From NCBI GenBank assembly GCA_902495525.1, contig CABUXL010000078.1, positions 1-7,775 of the forward strand: a stretch of DNA of 7,775 nucleotides, given 5' to 3'. Source of the stretch: an uncultured Collinsella sp. Its GTDB lineage: Bacteria; Actinomycetota; Coriobacteriia; Coriobacteriales; Coriobacteriaceae. The position numbers and the translations under genes are program-made. Positions 1 to 5,766 of the stretch are shown here, in pieces (the stretch's first letter is position 1; the number at the start of each line of letters is the position of its first letter). The notes below the pieces were generated by a model that had not been told where the DNA came from, did not search any database, and saw only the letters and a program-made list of their open reading frames with translations.

Positions 1-452
1 AGGGCGACTTTGTCCTCATGGATTACGGCGCGGGCTACTGCGATTATCGTTCCGATATGACGCGCACCGTCGTGATGGGCGAGCCCACGCAGGAACAGCT
101 CGACCTGTATGCGCTCGTGCGCCGTACGCACGAGAAATGCGTCGCCGCCATCCATCCGGGCGTCGAGGGCAACGACATTTTCAAGCTTTCCAAGAAGATC
201 ATCGGCGATGCCGGCTATGGCGATTACTACAACCATGGTCTGGGCCACGGCGTGGGCATCGACATCCACGAGCTGCCCAACTTCAACCGCAGCAAGAACA
301 CCATCGAGATCGGCTCGGTTGTCACCATGGAGCCCGGCGTCTACCTGCCCGGCGTGGGCGGCGTGCGCCTTGAGGACTACGGCGTGGTCACCGAGAACGG
401 CTACGAGCCCTTCACCAAGACCCCGCACGACCTGCACGTTATCGACTGCTAG
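1..452 (+). CDS. pepP: Xaa-Pro aminopeptidase, M24 family (3' part; 5' end outside window)
   Basis: C-terminal 'pita-bread' domain of a dinuclear-metal M24 aminopeptidase, a cytosolic enzyme expected to remove an N-terminal residue preceding proline. The reading frame is open from base 3, so the gene begins upstream and about 149 residues are visible. All five metal ligands of the family can be placed: Asp in DYGAG (codon 21-23), Asp in SDMTRT (54-56), His in HGLGHG (246-248), Glu in MEPG (330-332) and Glu in RLED (372-374), so the catalytic site looks intact. The stop is TAG at 450-452, followed by a hairpin and a strong terminator, so this gene ends its own transcription unit ahead of efp. 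In Bacillus a pepP homologue (yqhT) also sits directly before efp. Methionine aminopeptidase is less likely because of the PepP-type spacing and the HGLGHGVGIDIHE segment. Exact substrate preference cannot be read here. Confidence 0.92.
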   Translation, partial: GDFVLMDYGAGYCDYRSDMTRTVVMGEPTQEQLDLYALVRRTHEKCVAAIHPGVEGNDIFKLSKKIIGDAGYGDYYNHGLGHGVGIDIHELPNFNRSKNTIEIGSVVTMEPGVYLPGVGGVRLEDYGVVTENGYEPFTKTPHDLHVIDC

Positions 453-466
453 TCTACTTCGGTAGA
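453..466 (+). other. Small cUUCGg tetraloop hairpin after pepP stop
   Basis: TCTAC and GTAGA form a 5-bp stem closed by a TTCG loop, giving the especially stable C(UUCG)G tetraloop in RNA. It starts one base after the stop codon and lies 10 nt before the main terminator stem. It has no U-run of its own, so it is probably a 3'-end stabiliser or pause element rather than a terminator. The function is inferred. Confidence 0.5.
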
Positions 467-476
467 TAGTTTGGGG

Positions 477-518
477 CGGGGCGTTCGGATCGATTCGGAC
501 GCCCCGCGTTCTCTTTTT
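477..518 (+). terminator. Rho-independent terminator of pepP
   Basis: An 11-bp stem pairs CGGGGCGTTCG (477-487) with CGGACGCCCCG (496-506), with a single G-U wobble. The 8-nt spacer GATCGATT can add two more inner pairs. The stem is followed within a few bases by the T-rich run CTCTTTTT (511-518). This is a textbook intrinsic terminator and separates pepP from the efp operon. Confidence 0.9.
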
Positions 519-549
519 ATGCGCTCGCTGCAGGCGCCGTCTGCAAGTG

Positions 550-555
550 TATAAT
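550..555 (+). promoter_or_regulatory. Candidate -10 element of the efp operon promoter
   Basis: A perfect TATAAT lies 57 nt before the efp start codon and just downstream of the pepP terminator, where a new promoter is expected. I see no convincing -35 hexamer 16-19 nt upstream. A TG dinucleotide directly abuts the hexamer rather than sitting one base away, so it is not a canonical extended -10. It would give a leader of roughly 50 nt. The call rests on the hexamer and its position. Confidence 0.5.
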
Positions 556-612
556 TTCTGTCGTATGTAATTTGGACGCTTGTGCGTTCTGCCCATAACA
601 AGAAAGGTCGCT

Positions 613-1176
613 ATGCCTACCATTTCTACCGCCGACTTCAAGAACGGCCTCGGTCTCCGCATCAAGGACAAGGTCTACACCATCGTCGAGTTCCAGCATG
701 TCAAGCCGGGCAAGGGCGGCGCGTTTGTGCGCTACAAGACCCGCGACATCAAGAGCGGCCGCGTCGTCGAGAACACCTGCAACGCCGGCACCAAGTTCGA
801 GAGCGTCATGCTTACCACCCGCGAGTTCCAGTACCTCTACAACGATGGCGCCGACTACATCTTCATGGACAACGAGTCCTATGAGCAGGTTCCCGTTCCC
901 GAGGACATGGTGGGCGAGAACTCCAAGTGGCTGCGTGAGAACGACATCTGCCAGCTGCTCTTCGCCGACGATGAGCTCATGGGCGTGACCCCCCCGATGT
1001 TCATCGAGACCACCATCGTCCAGACCGACCCGGGCTTTAAGGGCGACACCGTCCAGGGTTCCACCAAGCCGGCCACGATTGACACCGGCGCTGTCATCCA
1101 GGTCCCCATGTACCTCAACGAGGGCGAGGTCATCAAGGTTGACACCCGCGACGGCAAGTTCGTCTCCCGCGTCTAG
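613..1176 (+). CDS. efp: Translation elongation factor P (EF-P)
   Basis: EF-P binds between the ribosomal P and E sites and relieves stalling at polyproline stretches. The 187-residue product has the usual family length and begins MPTISTADFKNGL. The domain I tip loop reads KPGKGGAF with the tip lysine at residue 34. The C-terminal EF-P signature is complete (residues about 151-170: KPATIDTGAVIQVP followed by MYLNEG). The ATG at 613 is chosen over an in-frame TTG at 580 because an AGAAAGG ribosome binding site (601-607) lies 5 nt before it and homology begins there. It is the first gene of the operon and the Asp23-family gene follows 24 nt after its stop. The loop has Gly at 36, where many Actinobacteria are recalled to have Pro (PGKGP). 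No modification enzyme gene is in this window. Confidence 0.97.
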   Translation: MPTISTADFKNGLGLRIKDKVYTIVEFQHVKPGKGGAFVRYKTRDIKSGRVVENTCNAGTKFESVMLTTREFQYLYNDGADYIFMDNESYEQVPVPEDMVGENSKWLRENDICQLLFADDELMGVTPPMFIETTIVQTDPGFKGDTVQGSTKPATIDTGAVIQVPMYLNEGEVIKVDTRDGKFVSRV

Positions 1177-1200
1177 CAACCAACTCTTCTAGGAGGACTC

Positions 1201-1563
1201 ATGCCCCAGGAAATCAAGATTGACGGCATCGGCATTTCGCCCGATGTTCTGACCGCCATCGTCTCGCGCGCCGTGTCGGATGTCGAGGGCATCGCCTCCG
1301 TTGGCGTCAAGGACCTTGCCACCAACCTTGTCTCCATGATGCTCTCGTCCAAGGCCCCGGCTTCCGAGCCGGCGGTCGAGGCCGAGGTCGTTGGCGGCAA
1401 GCTCGCACTCACCGTGCGTGTCGTGGTGTTCTTTGGCTATCCGTTCAAGAAACTCGCCGAGGCCGTTCGCGTCGCCGTGGTCGCCGCCATCGATGCTCAG
1501 GTGGGCGTCGAGGTTGAGCGCGTTGACGTTTGCATTGACGGCCTCGTTTTCCCCAAGGAGTAA
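1201..1563 (+). CDS. Asp23/Gls24 family envelope stress response protein
   Basis: The 120-residue protein has the Asp23/Gls24 pattern: an N-terminal segment with ISPDVLTAIVSRAVSDVEGIASV (residues about 13-36), a variable Ala/Ser/Pro stretch, then a beta strand LALTVRVVVFFGYPF and an amphipathic helix KLAEAVRVAVVAAIDAQV ending in VERVDVCIDGLVF. Members are small cytoplasmic or membrane-associated proteins linked to envelope or alkaline stress. The gene immediately before nusB in Bacillus, yqhY, belongs to this family and is associated with the acetyl-CoA carboxylase genes. The position before nusB makes this a YqhY-type member, although accB and accC are not present here. An AGGAGG site (1191-1196) precedes the ATG by 4 nt. 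No signal peptide or membrane segment is evident. Its biochemical role is not established. Confidence 0.85.
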   Translation: MPQEIKIDGIGISPDVLTAIVSRAVSDVEGIASVGVKDLATNLVSMMLSSKAPASEPAVEAEVVGGKLALTVRVVVFFGYPFKKLAEAVRVAVVAAIDAQVGVEVERVDVCIDGLVFPKE

Positions 1564-1569
1564 CCTTTG
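1555..1569 (+). promoter_or_regulatory. Ribosome binding site selecting a TTG start for nusB
   Basis: AAGGAG at 1555-1560 lies within the last codons of the Asp23-family gene, 6 nt before TTG at 1567-1569. Its strength and spacing favour TTG as the genuine nusB initiation codon, because the next ATG in frame falls well inside the conserved domain. The overlap with the upstream stop codon suggests translational coupling. Confidence 0.75.
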
Positions 1570-2151
1570 AGCCTTAAGGTTTATCGCGGGCGTACGCTTG
1601 CCCGCAGTCAGGCGCTGCAGCTGCTGTTCCAGGCCGAGGCCACGGACAGCCCGCTCGAGCGCGTCCTCGAGGGTGATTTCCTGATCTCGAAGGGTCCCCT
1701 CGACCCCTATGCGTTGGAGCTGTGCCGCGGTGCCTACGAGCATATCGACCGCATCGACTGCGCTCTGCGATCCGTTGCCAAGAACTGGGATCTTATGCGC
1801 ATGCCCGGCGCCGACCGCAATCTGCTGCGTATCGCTGTTTACGAGATGCGTTTCCTCACCGACGAGGAGGTCTCGGACGCCATCGTGATCAACGAGGCTG
1901 TCGAGCTTGCCAAGGCCTATGGCACCGACCAGTCCGCGTCGTTCGTCAACGGCGTGCTGGGCAAGATCGCTCGCAGCGAGGAGCTGCCGGGCGAGGGCCT
2001 GTACCAGGAGCTGCTGGCCGAAGATCGCGCTCGCGAGGAGGCGCAGGCTGCCGAGGCTGCCGCCAAGGTTGCGGTTGCTCAGGCTGAGGCTGGCGTGCTG
2101 GCCGAGGATGCGGACGCCGCCGAGGCTGACATCGACTCCGTCGAGGAGTAG
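1567..2151 (+). CDS. nusB: Transcription antitermination factor NusB
   Basis: NusB pairs with ribosomal protein S10 (NusE) on the boxA RNA of rRNA leaders and supports antitermination during rRNA synthesis. The helical NusB domain spans about residues 8-136: RTLARSQALQLLFQAE at the start, then the RNA/S10-face segment WDLMRMPGADRNLLRIAVYEM, then VINEAVELAKAYGTDQSASFVNGVLGKI. The total of 194 residues exceeds the usual 130-150 because of a C-terminal low-complexity Ala/Glu/Asp-rich tail (about residues 150-194). The start is TTG with a good AAGGAG site. Three bases separate it from the upstream stop, and the xseB ATG lies 2 nt after its own stop. Identity is secure; the role of the tail is unknown. 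Confidence 0.94.
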   Translation: MSLKVYRGRTLARSQALQLLFQAEATDSPLERVLEGDFLISKGPLDPYALELCRGAYEHIDRIDCALRSVAKNWDLMRMPGADRNLLRIAVYEMRFLTDEEVSDAIVINEAVELAKAYGTDQSASFVNGVLGKIARSEELPGEGLYQELLAEDRAREEAQAAEAAAKVAVAQAEAGVLAEDADAAEADIDSVEE

Positions 2152-2153
2152 CC

Positions 2154-2393
2154 ATGCCAGAGGGTTCTGTCCGTAACTTTGATGAGATTTCGGACCGTCT
2201 GGATCAGATCATCGCTACCGTTCGCTCCAAGGATACCTCCTTGGAGCGTTCGCTCGATTTGTTTGACGAAGCGATTGAGCTGGGCTCCCGCGCGGTCGAT
2301 ATGGTCGACAAGTTTGAGTTGACGCCGCGTGAGGCCGACAAGCTCGAGCAGGAATACGATGAGGATGCGGCAAACGAATCCCAGGATAGCTAG
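2154..2393 (+). CDS. xseB: Exodeoxyribonuclease VII small subunit
   Basis: The product is 79 residues, a normal length for XseB. The diagnostic helical pattern is present: FDEISDRLDQIIATVRSKDT (residues about 9-28), then SLERSLDLFDEAIELGSRA, which matches the family's F-x-E-x2-x-L-E-x-IV...SLE-x-S-x2-L-F-E-x-G pattern. XseB subunits bind the large subunit XseA to form exonuclease VII, which degrades single-stranded DNA in both directions. The C-terminus is acidic (about residues 60-79). Its ribosome binding site, GAGGAG, lies inside the end of nusB, and the two genes are separated by only 2 nt. The xseA partner, which usually lies directly upstream, is absent: nusB occupies that position. Confidence 0.87.
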   Translation: MPEGSVRNFDEISDRLDQIIATVRSKDTSLERSLDLFDEAIELGSRAVDMVDKFELTPREADKLEQEYDEDAANESQDS

Positions 2394-2419
2394 GCCGCAT
2401 CTCCGGATACGAATGGTTG

Positions 2420-3232
2420 ATGGCATTCATGAAACGCGTGCGTCTTGATGACGAACTGATTTCACAGGGCATCTGCGCCGATCGCGCGGATGCCCTTCGC
2501 ACTCTTATGGCCGGCTTGGTCTCGAGTGGCGGTGAGCGCTTGACTTCGCCGGGCCTTAAGGTGACCCCGGGCCTGCCGCTGCACGTGAAGGGGCGCATTC
2601 CCTATGTTGGCCGCGGCGGTCTTAAGCTCGAAGGCGCACTTGATGCGTTTGGCATCAATCCGACGGGCCTTGCCTGTCTGGATGTGGGCTGCTCTACCGG
2701 CGGCTTTACCGATTGCCTGCTCAAGCGCGGAGCTGCGACCGTTGTCTCGGTGGACGTGGGTCGCGCCCAGTTCGATTGGTCGCTGCGCCAAGACGATCGT
2801 GTGACGCTCCACGAGCGCACGAATGTGACGCAGTTGCCCGAGCTCGGCTACGGCGGTGCTATCGATCTGGCCGTGTGCGATGTATCGTTTACGAGTATCG
2901 CGAATATCATCGACGCCGTGCTGGCGTGCCTGAATCCTTCGGGTTCGTTTTGCACGCTCGTAAAGCCGCAGTTTGAGGCTCCGGCTGCGCTGGTGGGTGA
3001 GGGCGGCATTGTGACCGATCCCGCCGTGCGCCACGATACACTCGTGGCGGCGGTTGAACTCTTTGCTGCCAAGGGCCTGTTCCCGGTCGATGTCTGCGTG
3101 TCGCCCATTCATGGTGCCAAGGGAAACGTTGAGTTTTTCCTGTACGGCACGAGGTTTGCCCCCGGCGAGCGCGCCGACGATGAGCTGCAATCCCAGGTAT
3201 CGGTTTTGAGCGAGAAAGCTGCAACGCTATGA
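2420..3232 (+). CDS. tlyA: TlyA family rRNA (cytidine-2'-O)-methyltransferase
   Basis: The product has an N-terminal S4 RNA-binding domain (about residues 7-65, RLDDELISQG...ALRTLMAG) followed by an FtsJ/RrmJ-type Rossmann methyltransferase domain. The SAM-binding motif I is LDVGCSTGGFTD (residues 87-98). The K-D-K-E tetrad of 2'-O-methyltransferases falls at K69, D154, K182 and E238, the numbering I recall for mycobacterial TlyA. Mycobacterial TlyA methylates 16S and 23S rRNA cytidines and affects capreomycin sensitivity; older databases call the family 'hemolysin'. Start choice is uncertain because no clear ribosome binding site is visible: TTG 2417, ATG 2420 and ATG 2429 are all in frame. 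ATG 2420 gives 270 residues. The stop overlaps the nadK start (ATGA, 3229-3232). Confidence 0.93.
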   Translation: MAFMKRVRLDDELISQGICADRADALRTLMAGLVSSGGERLTSPGLKVTPGLPLHVKGRIPYVGRGGLKLEGALDAFGINPTGLACLDVGCSTGGFTDCLLKRGAATVVSVDVGRAQFDWSLRQDDRVTLHERTNVTQLPELGYGGAIDLAVCDVSFTSIANIIDAVLACLNPSGSFCTLVKPQFEAPAALVGEGGIVTDPAVRHDTLVAAVELFAAKGLFPVDVCVSPIHGAKGNVEFFLYGTRFAPGERADDELQSQVSVLSEKAATL

Positions 3233-4089
3233 AGGTCTTTCTGGTTCCCAATTACTACAAGCAAGAGGCGGTCGAGAGCGGCCTGATGCTCGAGCTTTGG
3301 CTGACGCGCCAGGGCTATGAAGTCGCATGGGCTGCCGACCAGCGATCGAAGATTCAAAGCACGCCTGATATTGACGGCTCCGATCTGGTCATTACGCTCG
3401 GCGGCGACGGTACGTTGCTACGCGCTGCCCGCATCCTCAACCATCGCGAGATTCCTATCCTCGGTCTTTCCTATGGTCACCTGGGCTTTTTAACTGCTGC
3501 GAGCCCCGAGGAGCGCGACATTCTGCAGGTCGTGAGTGACGCCCTGTCCGGCGAGCTGCACGTGAGCCGTCGCGCCACCATCGCCGCGGATATCGTGTCC
3601 GTGCGCGAAGACGGTACGAAGGATGTCGTGCGCACCTTCGCCCTCAACGACATGGCGCTTACGCGCGGCCCCCTGTCCGATATGGTCGAGTTTGACATCA
3701 CGGTGTCCGGTCACCATATCGACCGCCTACGCGGTGACGGTGTCGTCGTTTCGACGGCGACTGGTTCTACGGGTTACGCGCTCAGCGCCGGTGGCCCCAT
3801 CGTGAGCCCTGACTATACGGGCATGGTCTGCGTACCCATTGCGCCGCACACCATTCAGGCTCGTGCCTTTTTGACTTCGCCGAGTGATGTCGTCGAGATC
3901 TTTATGTCTGATGACCGTCCGAGTGTTCCGGCGATCGCTATCGATGGACAGTTTATTACCTGCGATGGTACCGTTGAGAGCGTGGCCGTGCGTCGCGGTC
4001 CCGGTGATGTGCTGCTGCTGGATTACGGCCCCGAGAGCTTCTATAACTCGGTGAGCCGTGTGTTCTACGGAGTGCGTCATGATCGATGA
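3229..4089 (+). CDS. nadK: NAD(+) kinase
   Basis: This cytosolic enzyme phosphorylates the 2' hydroxyl of NAD's adenosine ribose to give NADP. The 286-residue product carries the hallmark GGDGT (residues 58-62), the GHLGFLT segment (83-89), the NAD-contacting ND pair (140-141), and the glycine-rich segment GDGVVVSTATGSTGY (169-183) followed by ALSAGGPIV. The conserved IAPHTI (204-209) is also present. The first Asn of the usual NxGxLGFLT motif is replaced by Ser (LSYGHLGFLT), a mild variation. The ATG overlaps the tlyA stop by 4 nt and the 3' end overlaps recN by 11 nt, indicating translational coupling. The order tlyA-nadK-recN matches that recalled for mycobacteria. Whether ATP or polyphosphate is the donor cannot be told from the sequence. 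Confidence 0.96.
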   Translation: MKVFLVPNYYKQEAVESGLMLELWLTRQGYEVAWAADQRSKIQSTPDIDGSDLVITLGGDGTLLRAARILNHREIPILGLSYGHLGFLTAASPEERDILQVVSDALSGELHVSRRATIAADIVSVREDGTKDVVRTFALNDMALTRGPLSDMVEFDITVSGHHIDRLRGDGVVVSTATGSTGYALSAGGPIVSPDYTGMVCVPIAPHTIQARAFLTSPSDVVEIFMSDDRPSVPAIAIDGQFITCDGTVESVAVRRGPGDVLLLDYGPESFYNSVSRVFYGVRHDR

Positions 4090-5707
4090 GCTGCAGGTTT
4101 ATAACATTGCACTCATTCGCGATGCGACGCTGGTGCCGAGTGCCGGCCTGACTGTCCTGACTGGCGAGACTGGCGCCGGCAAGACCGCGCTGCTCTCGGC
4201 CCTCAAGCTTATTTTGGGCGAGCGTGCGGATTCGTCGACGGTGCGCGAGGGCGAGGCACTGGCGAGCGTCGAGGCGCGACTCTTCGACGGGCCGCACGAC
4301 ACGGAGGGGTTCACCGTACAGCGCAGCCTTTCTGCCGAGGGCCGCAGCCGCGTAAAAATTGACGGCCGCATTGCCAGCGTGCGCGAGCTTTCGGAGCGCG
4401 TCGGCGTGATGATGGATCTATGTGGCCAGCATGAACATCAGCGCCTGCTCGACCCGGCGCACCATGTTGCCATGGTCGATGCTTGGGCTGGGCGCGCGGC
4501 GCTTGAGGCGCTCGAGAAGTATCGCACCTGCTTTAAGGCTTCGCGTGCCGCCGCCAAGGAGCTTCGCCGTGTGGAGGAAGCCTCGCGTGCGCAGGGGAGT
4601 CGCGTCGAGGAAGCGCGTTTTGCCCTCGAGCGTATCGCCGAGGTCGACCCTAAGCCAGGCGAGTACGAGGAACTCGAGGAGCTGCTGCCTCGCTCGGAGC
4701 ACGTCGAGGTCTTGGTGGCGACGGCAAACGAGGCCCATGCATCGCTTGCTGCCGAAGGGGGAGCGCTCGATGCCGTGAACGGCGCCGTGGCCGAGCTTTC
4801 CCGCATGGCGACCGTTGACCGCAAGCTAGGTGACATCGCAGACGCACTTTCGGACGCCTGCATCTCACTCGAGGACTGCGCCAACGAGCTGCGCGCCTAT
4901 CGCGATGGTGTTGCGTTTGACCCTCGTGAGCTCACTCGCATGCGCGAGCGGTATTCCGACCTTAAGGGACTTCTGAGGCAGTGGGGTCCCACCATGGATG
5001 ACGTGTTTTCCATGCGCGATCGCTCGCAAGAGCTTTTGTCGCTGGTAGACGATGGTGATGAGCAGATCAAGAAGGCGCGTGAAGCGCTTGGCGCAGCGGA
5101 GCATGAACTGTTTGCCGCCGCCAAGGCGCTTAAGCGTGCACGCAATACGGCGGCTCCGCGTTTTTGTCACGAGGTTGGCCGTCAGATGGCGCGCTTGGAG
5201 ATGGGTAGTGCCGAGCTCGTCTGGGAGTCGAGCGATCTTCCCCGTGCTGAGTGGACGCCCGTTGGTCCTTCGAGCTACGAGCTGCTATACCGCAGCGGTG
5301 CCGGCTTGACGCCACGTCCCCTGCGCCGCATTGCGTCGGGCGGCGAGCTCAGCCGCGTCATGCTGGCGAGCAAGGTTGTCCTCGGTAACGCGGACGGCGT
5401 CGACACTCTGGTATTCGACGAGGTCGATGCCGGTGTCGGCGGCTCTACGGCTCGTGCTCTTGCTGGTGTGCTGGCCGATCTTGCCGCTACGCATCAGGTC
5501 ATCGTCGTAACGCACCTTGCGCAGGTTGCGGTCATGGCCGACAAGCATTACGTGGTCAGCAAGGAGCCAGGCGATGTTCCCCAGACGCACCTGGACGAGG
5601 TGACCGGTGATGCCCGCACCGCAGAGATCGCCCGCATGTTGAGTGGCGATCAGTCCGAGGCAAGCTTGGCCCACGCAAAGCAGATGCTCGAAGAAGCTCG
5701 AGGTTAG
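4079..5707 (+). CDS. recN: DNA repair protein RecN
   Basis: RecN is an SMC-like ATPase that helps recombinational repair of double-strand breaks. The 542-residue product has both halves of the ABC-type ATPase head. Walker A is GETGAGKT (residues 29-36) and the RecN-typical LCGQHEHQRLLDP starts at residue 114. The central region (about 150-370) is rich in Ala, Glu, Arg and Lys and is predicted to form the coiled-coil arms. The signature motif SGGELSR is at 420-426, Walker B LVFDEVDAGVGG at 444-455, and the VTHLAQVA switch follows. ATG 4079 is chosen over an in-frame TTG at 4058 because GGAG (4069-4072) lies 6 nt upstream and homology begins at MIDELQVYNIALI. It overlaps nadK by 11 nt and is the last gene of the operon. 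No LexA-type operator was recognised nearby, but the start lies inside nadK. Confidence 0.96.
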   Translation: MIDELQVYNIALIRDATLVPSAGLTVLTGETGAGKTALLSALKLILGERADSSTVREGEALASVEARLFDGPHDTEGFTVQRSLSAEGRSRVKIDGRIASVRELSERVGVMMDLCGQHEHQRLLDPAHHVAMVDAWAGRAALEALEKYRTCFKASRAAAKELRRVEEASRAQGSRVEEARFALERIAEVDPKPGEYEELEELLPRSEHVEVLVATANEAHASLAAEGGALDAVNGAVAELSRMATVDRKLGDIADALSDACISLEDCANELRAYRDGVAFDPRELTRMRERYSDLKGLLRQWGPTMDDVFSMRDRSQELLSLVDDGDEQIKKAREALGAAEHELFAAAKALKRARNTAAPRFCHEVGRQMARLEMGSAELVWESSDLPRAEWTPVGPSSYELLYRSGAGLTPRPLRRIASGGELSRVMLASKVVLGNADGVDTLVFDEVDAGVGGSTARALAGVLADLAATHQVIVVTHLAQVAVMADKHYVVSKEPGDVPQTHLDEVTGDARTAEIARMLSGDQSEASLAHAKQMLEEARG

Positions 5708-5725
5708 GTCGTATCAGCGGTCTTG

Positions 5726-5758
5726 GTGGGACAAAATAGACTGAAATTTTTGTCCCAC
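5726..5758. terminator. Inverted repeat between convergent genes, probable bidirectional terminator
   Basis: GTGGGACAAAA (5726-5736) and TTTTGTCCCAC (5748-5758) are perfect 11-bp inverted copies separated by 11 nt. The element lies 18 nt after the recN stop and 8 nt from the stop of the opposing regulator gene, a natural place for a shared terminator. It is unusual in that the A/T tracts lie at the loop side of the stem, and on neither strand is the GC-rich part followed by a long T-run. It may therefore be a non-canonical terminator, a transcript-end stabiliser, a protein-binding palindrome or a dispersed repeat copy. Confidence 0.5.
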
Positions 5759-5766
5759 TACGCGTT

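Noticed and set aside
580..612. Upstream in-frame TTG that would extend EF-P by 11 residues
   Set aside because: ATG 613 has an AGAAAGG site at proper spacing and begins exactly where EF-P homology begins. The extension would include the ribosome binding site itself.
517..1179. 220-codon open frame on the minus strand opposite efp
   Set aside because: It is the complement of an unmistakable EF-P gene in a GC-rich genome where antisense frames stay open by codon bias. It has no ribosome binding site or recognisable domain and is rich in Leu, Gly, Asp and Val, as shadows usually are.
1189..1743. 184-codon minus-strand frame across the Asp23 gene and the start of nusB
   Set aside because: It spans two well-supported plus-strand genes, shows no family resemblance and has no translation signals.
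2462..3190. 242-codon minus-strand frame opposite tlyA
   Set aside because: tlyA has complete S4 and methyltransferase motifs on the plus strand. The antisense product is Arg/His/Ala-rich with no domain.
4058..4078. Upstream in-frame TTG that would extend RecN by 7 residues
   Set aside because: GGAG at 4069-4072 is well placed for ATG 4079, and RecN proteins begin at the MIDELQVYNIAL-type sequence.
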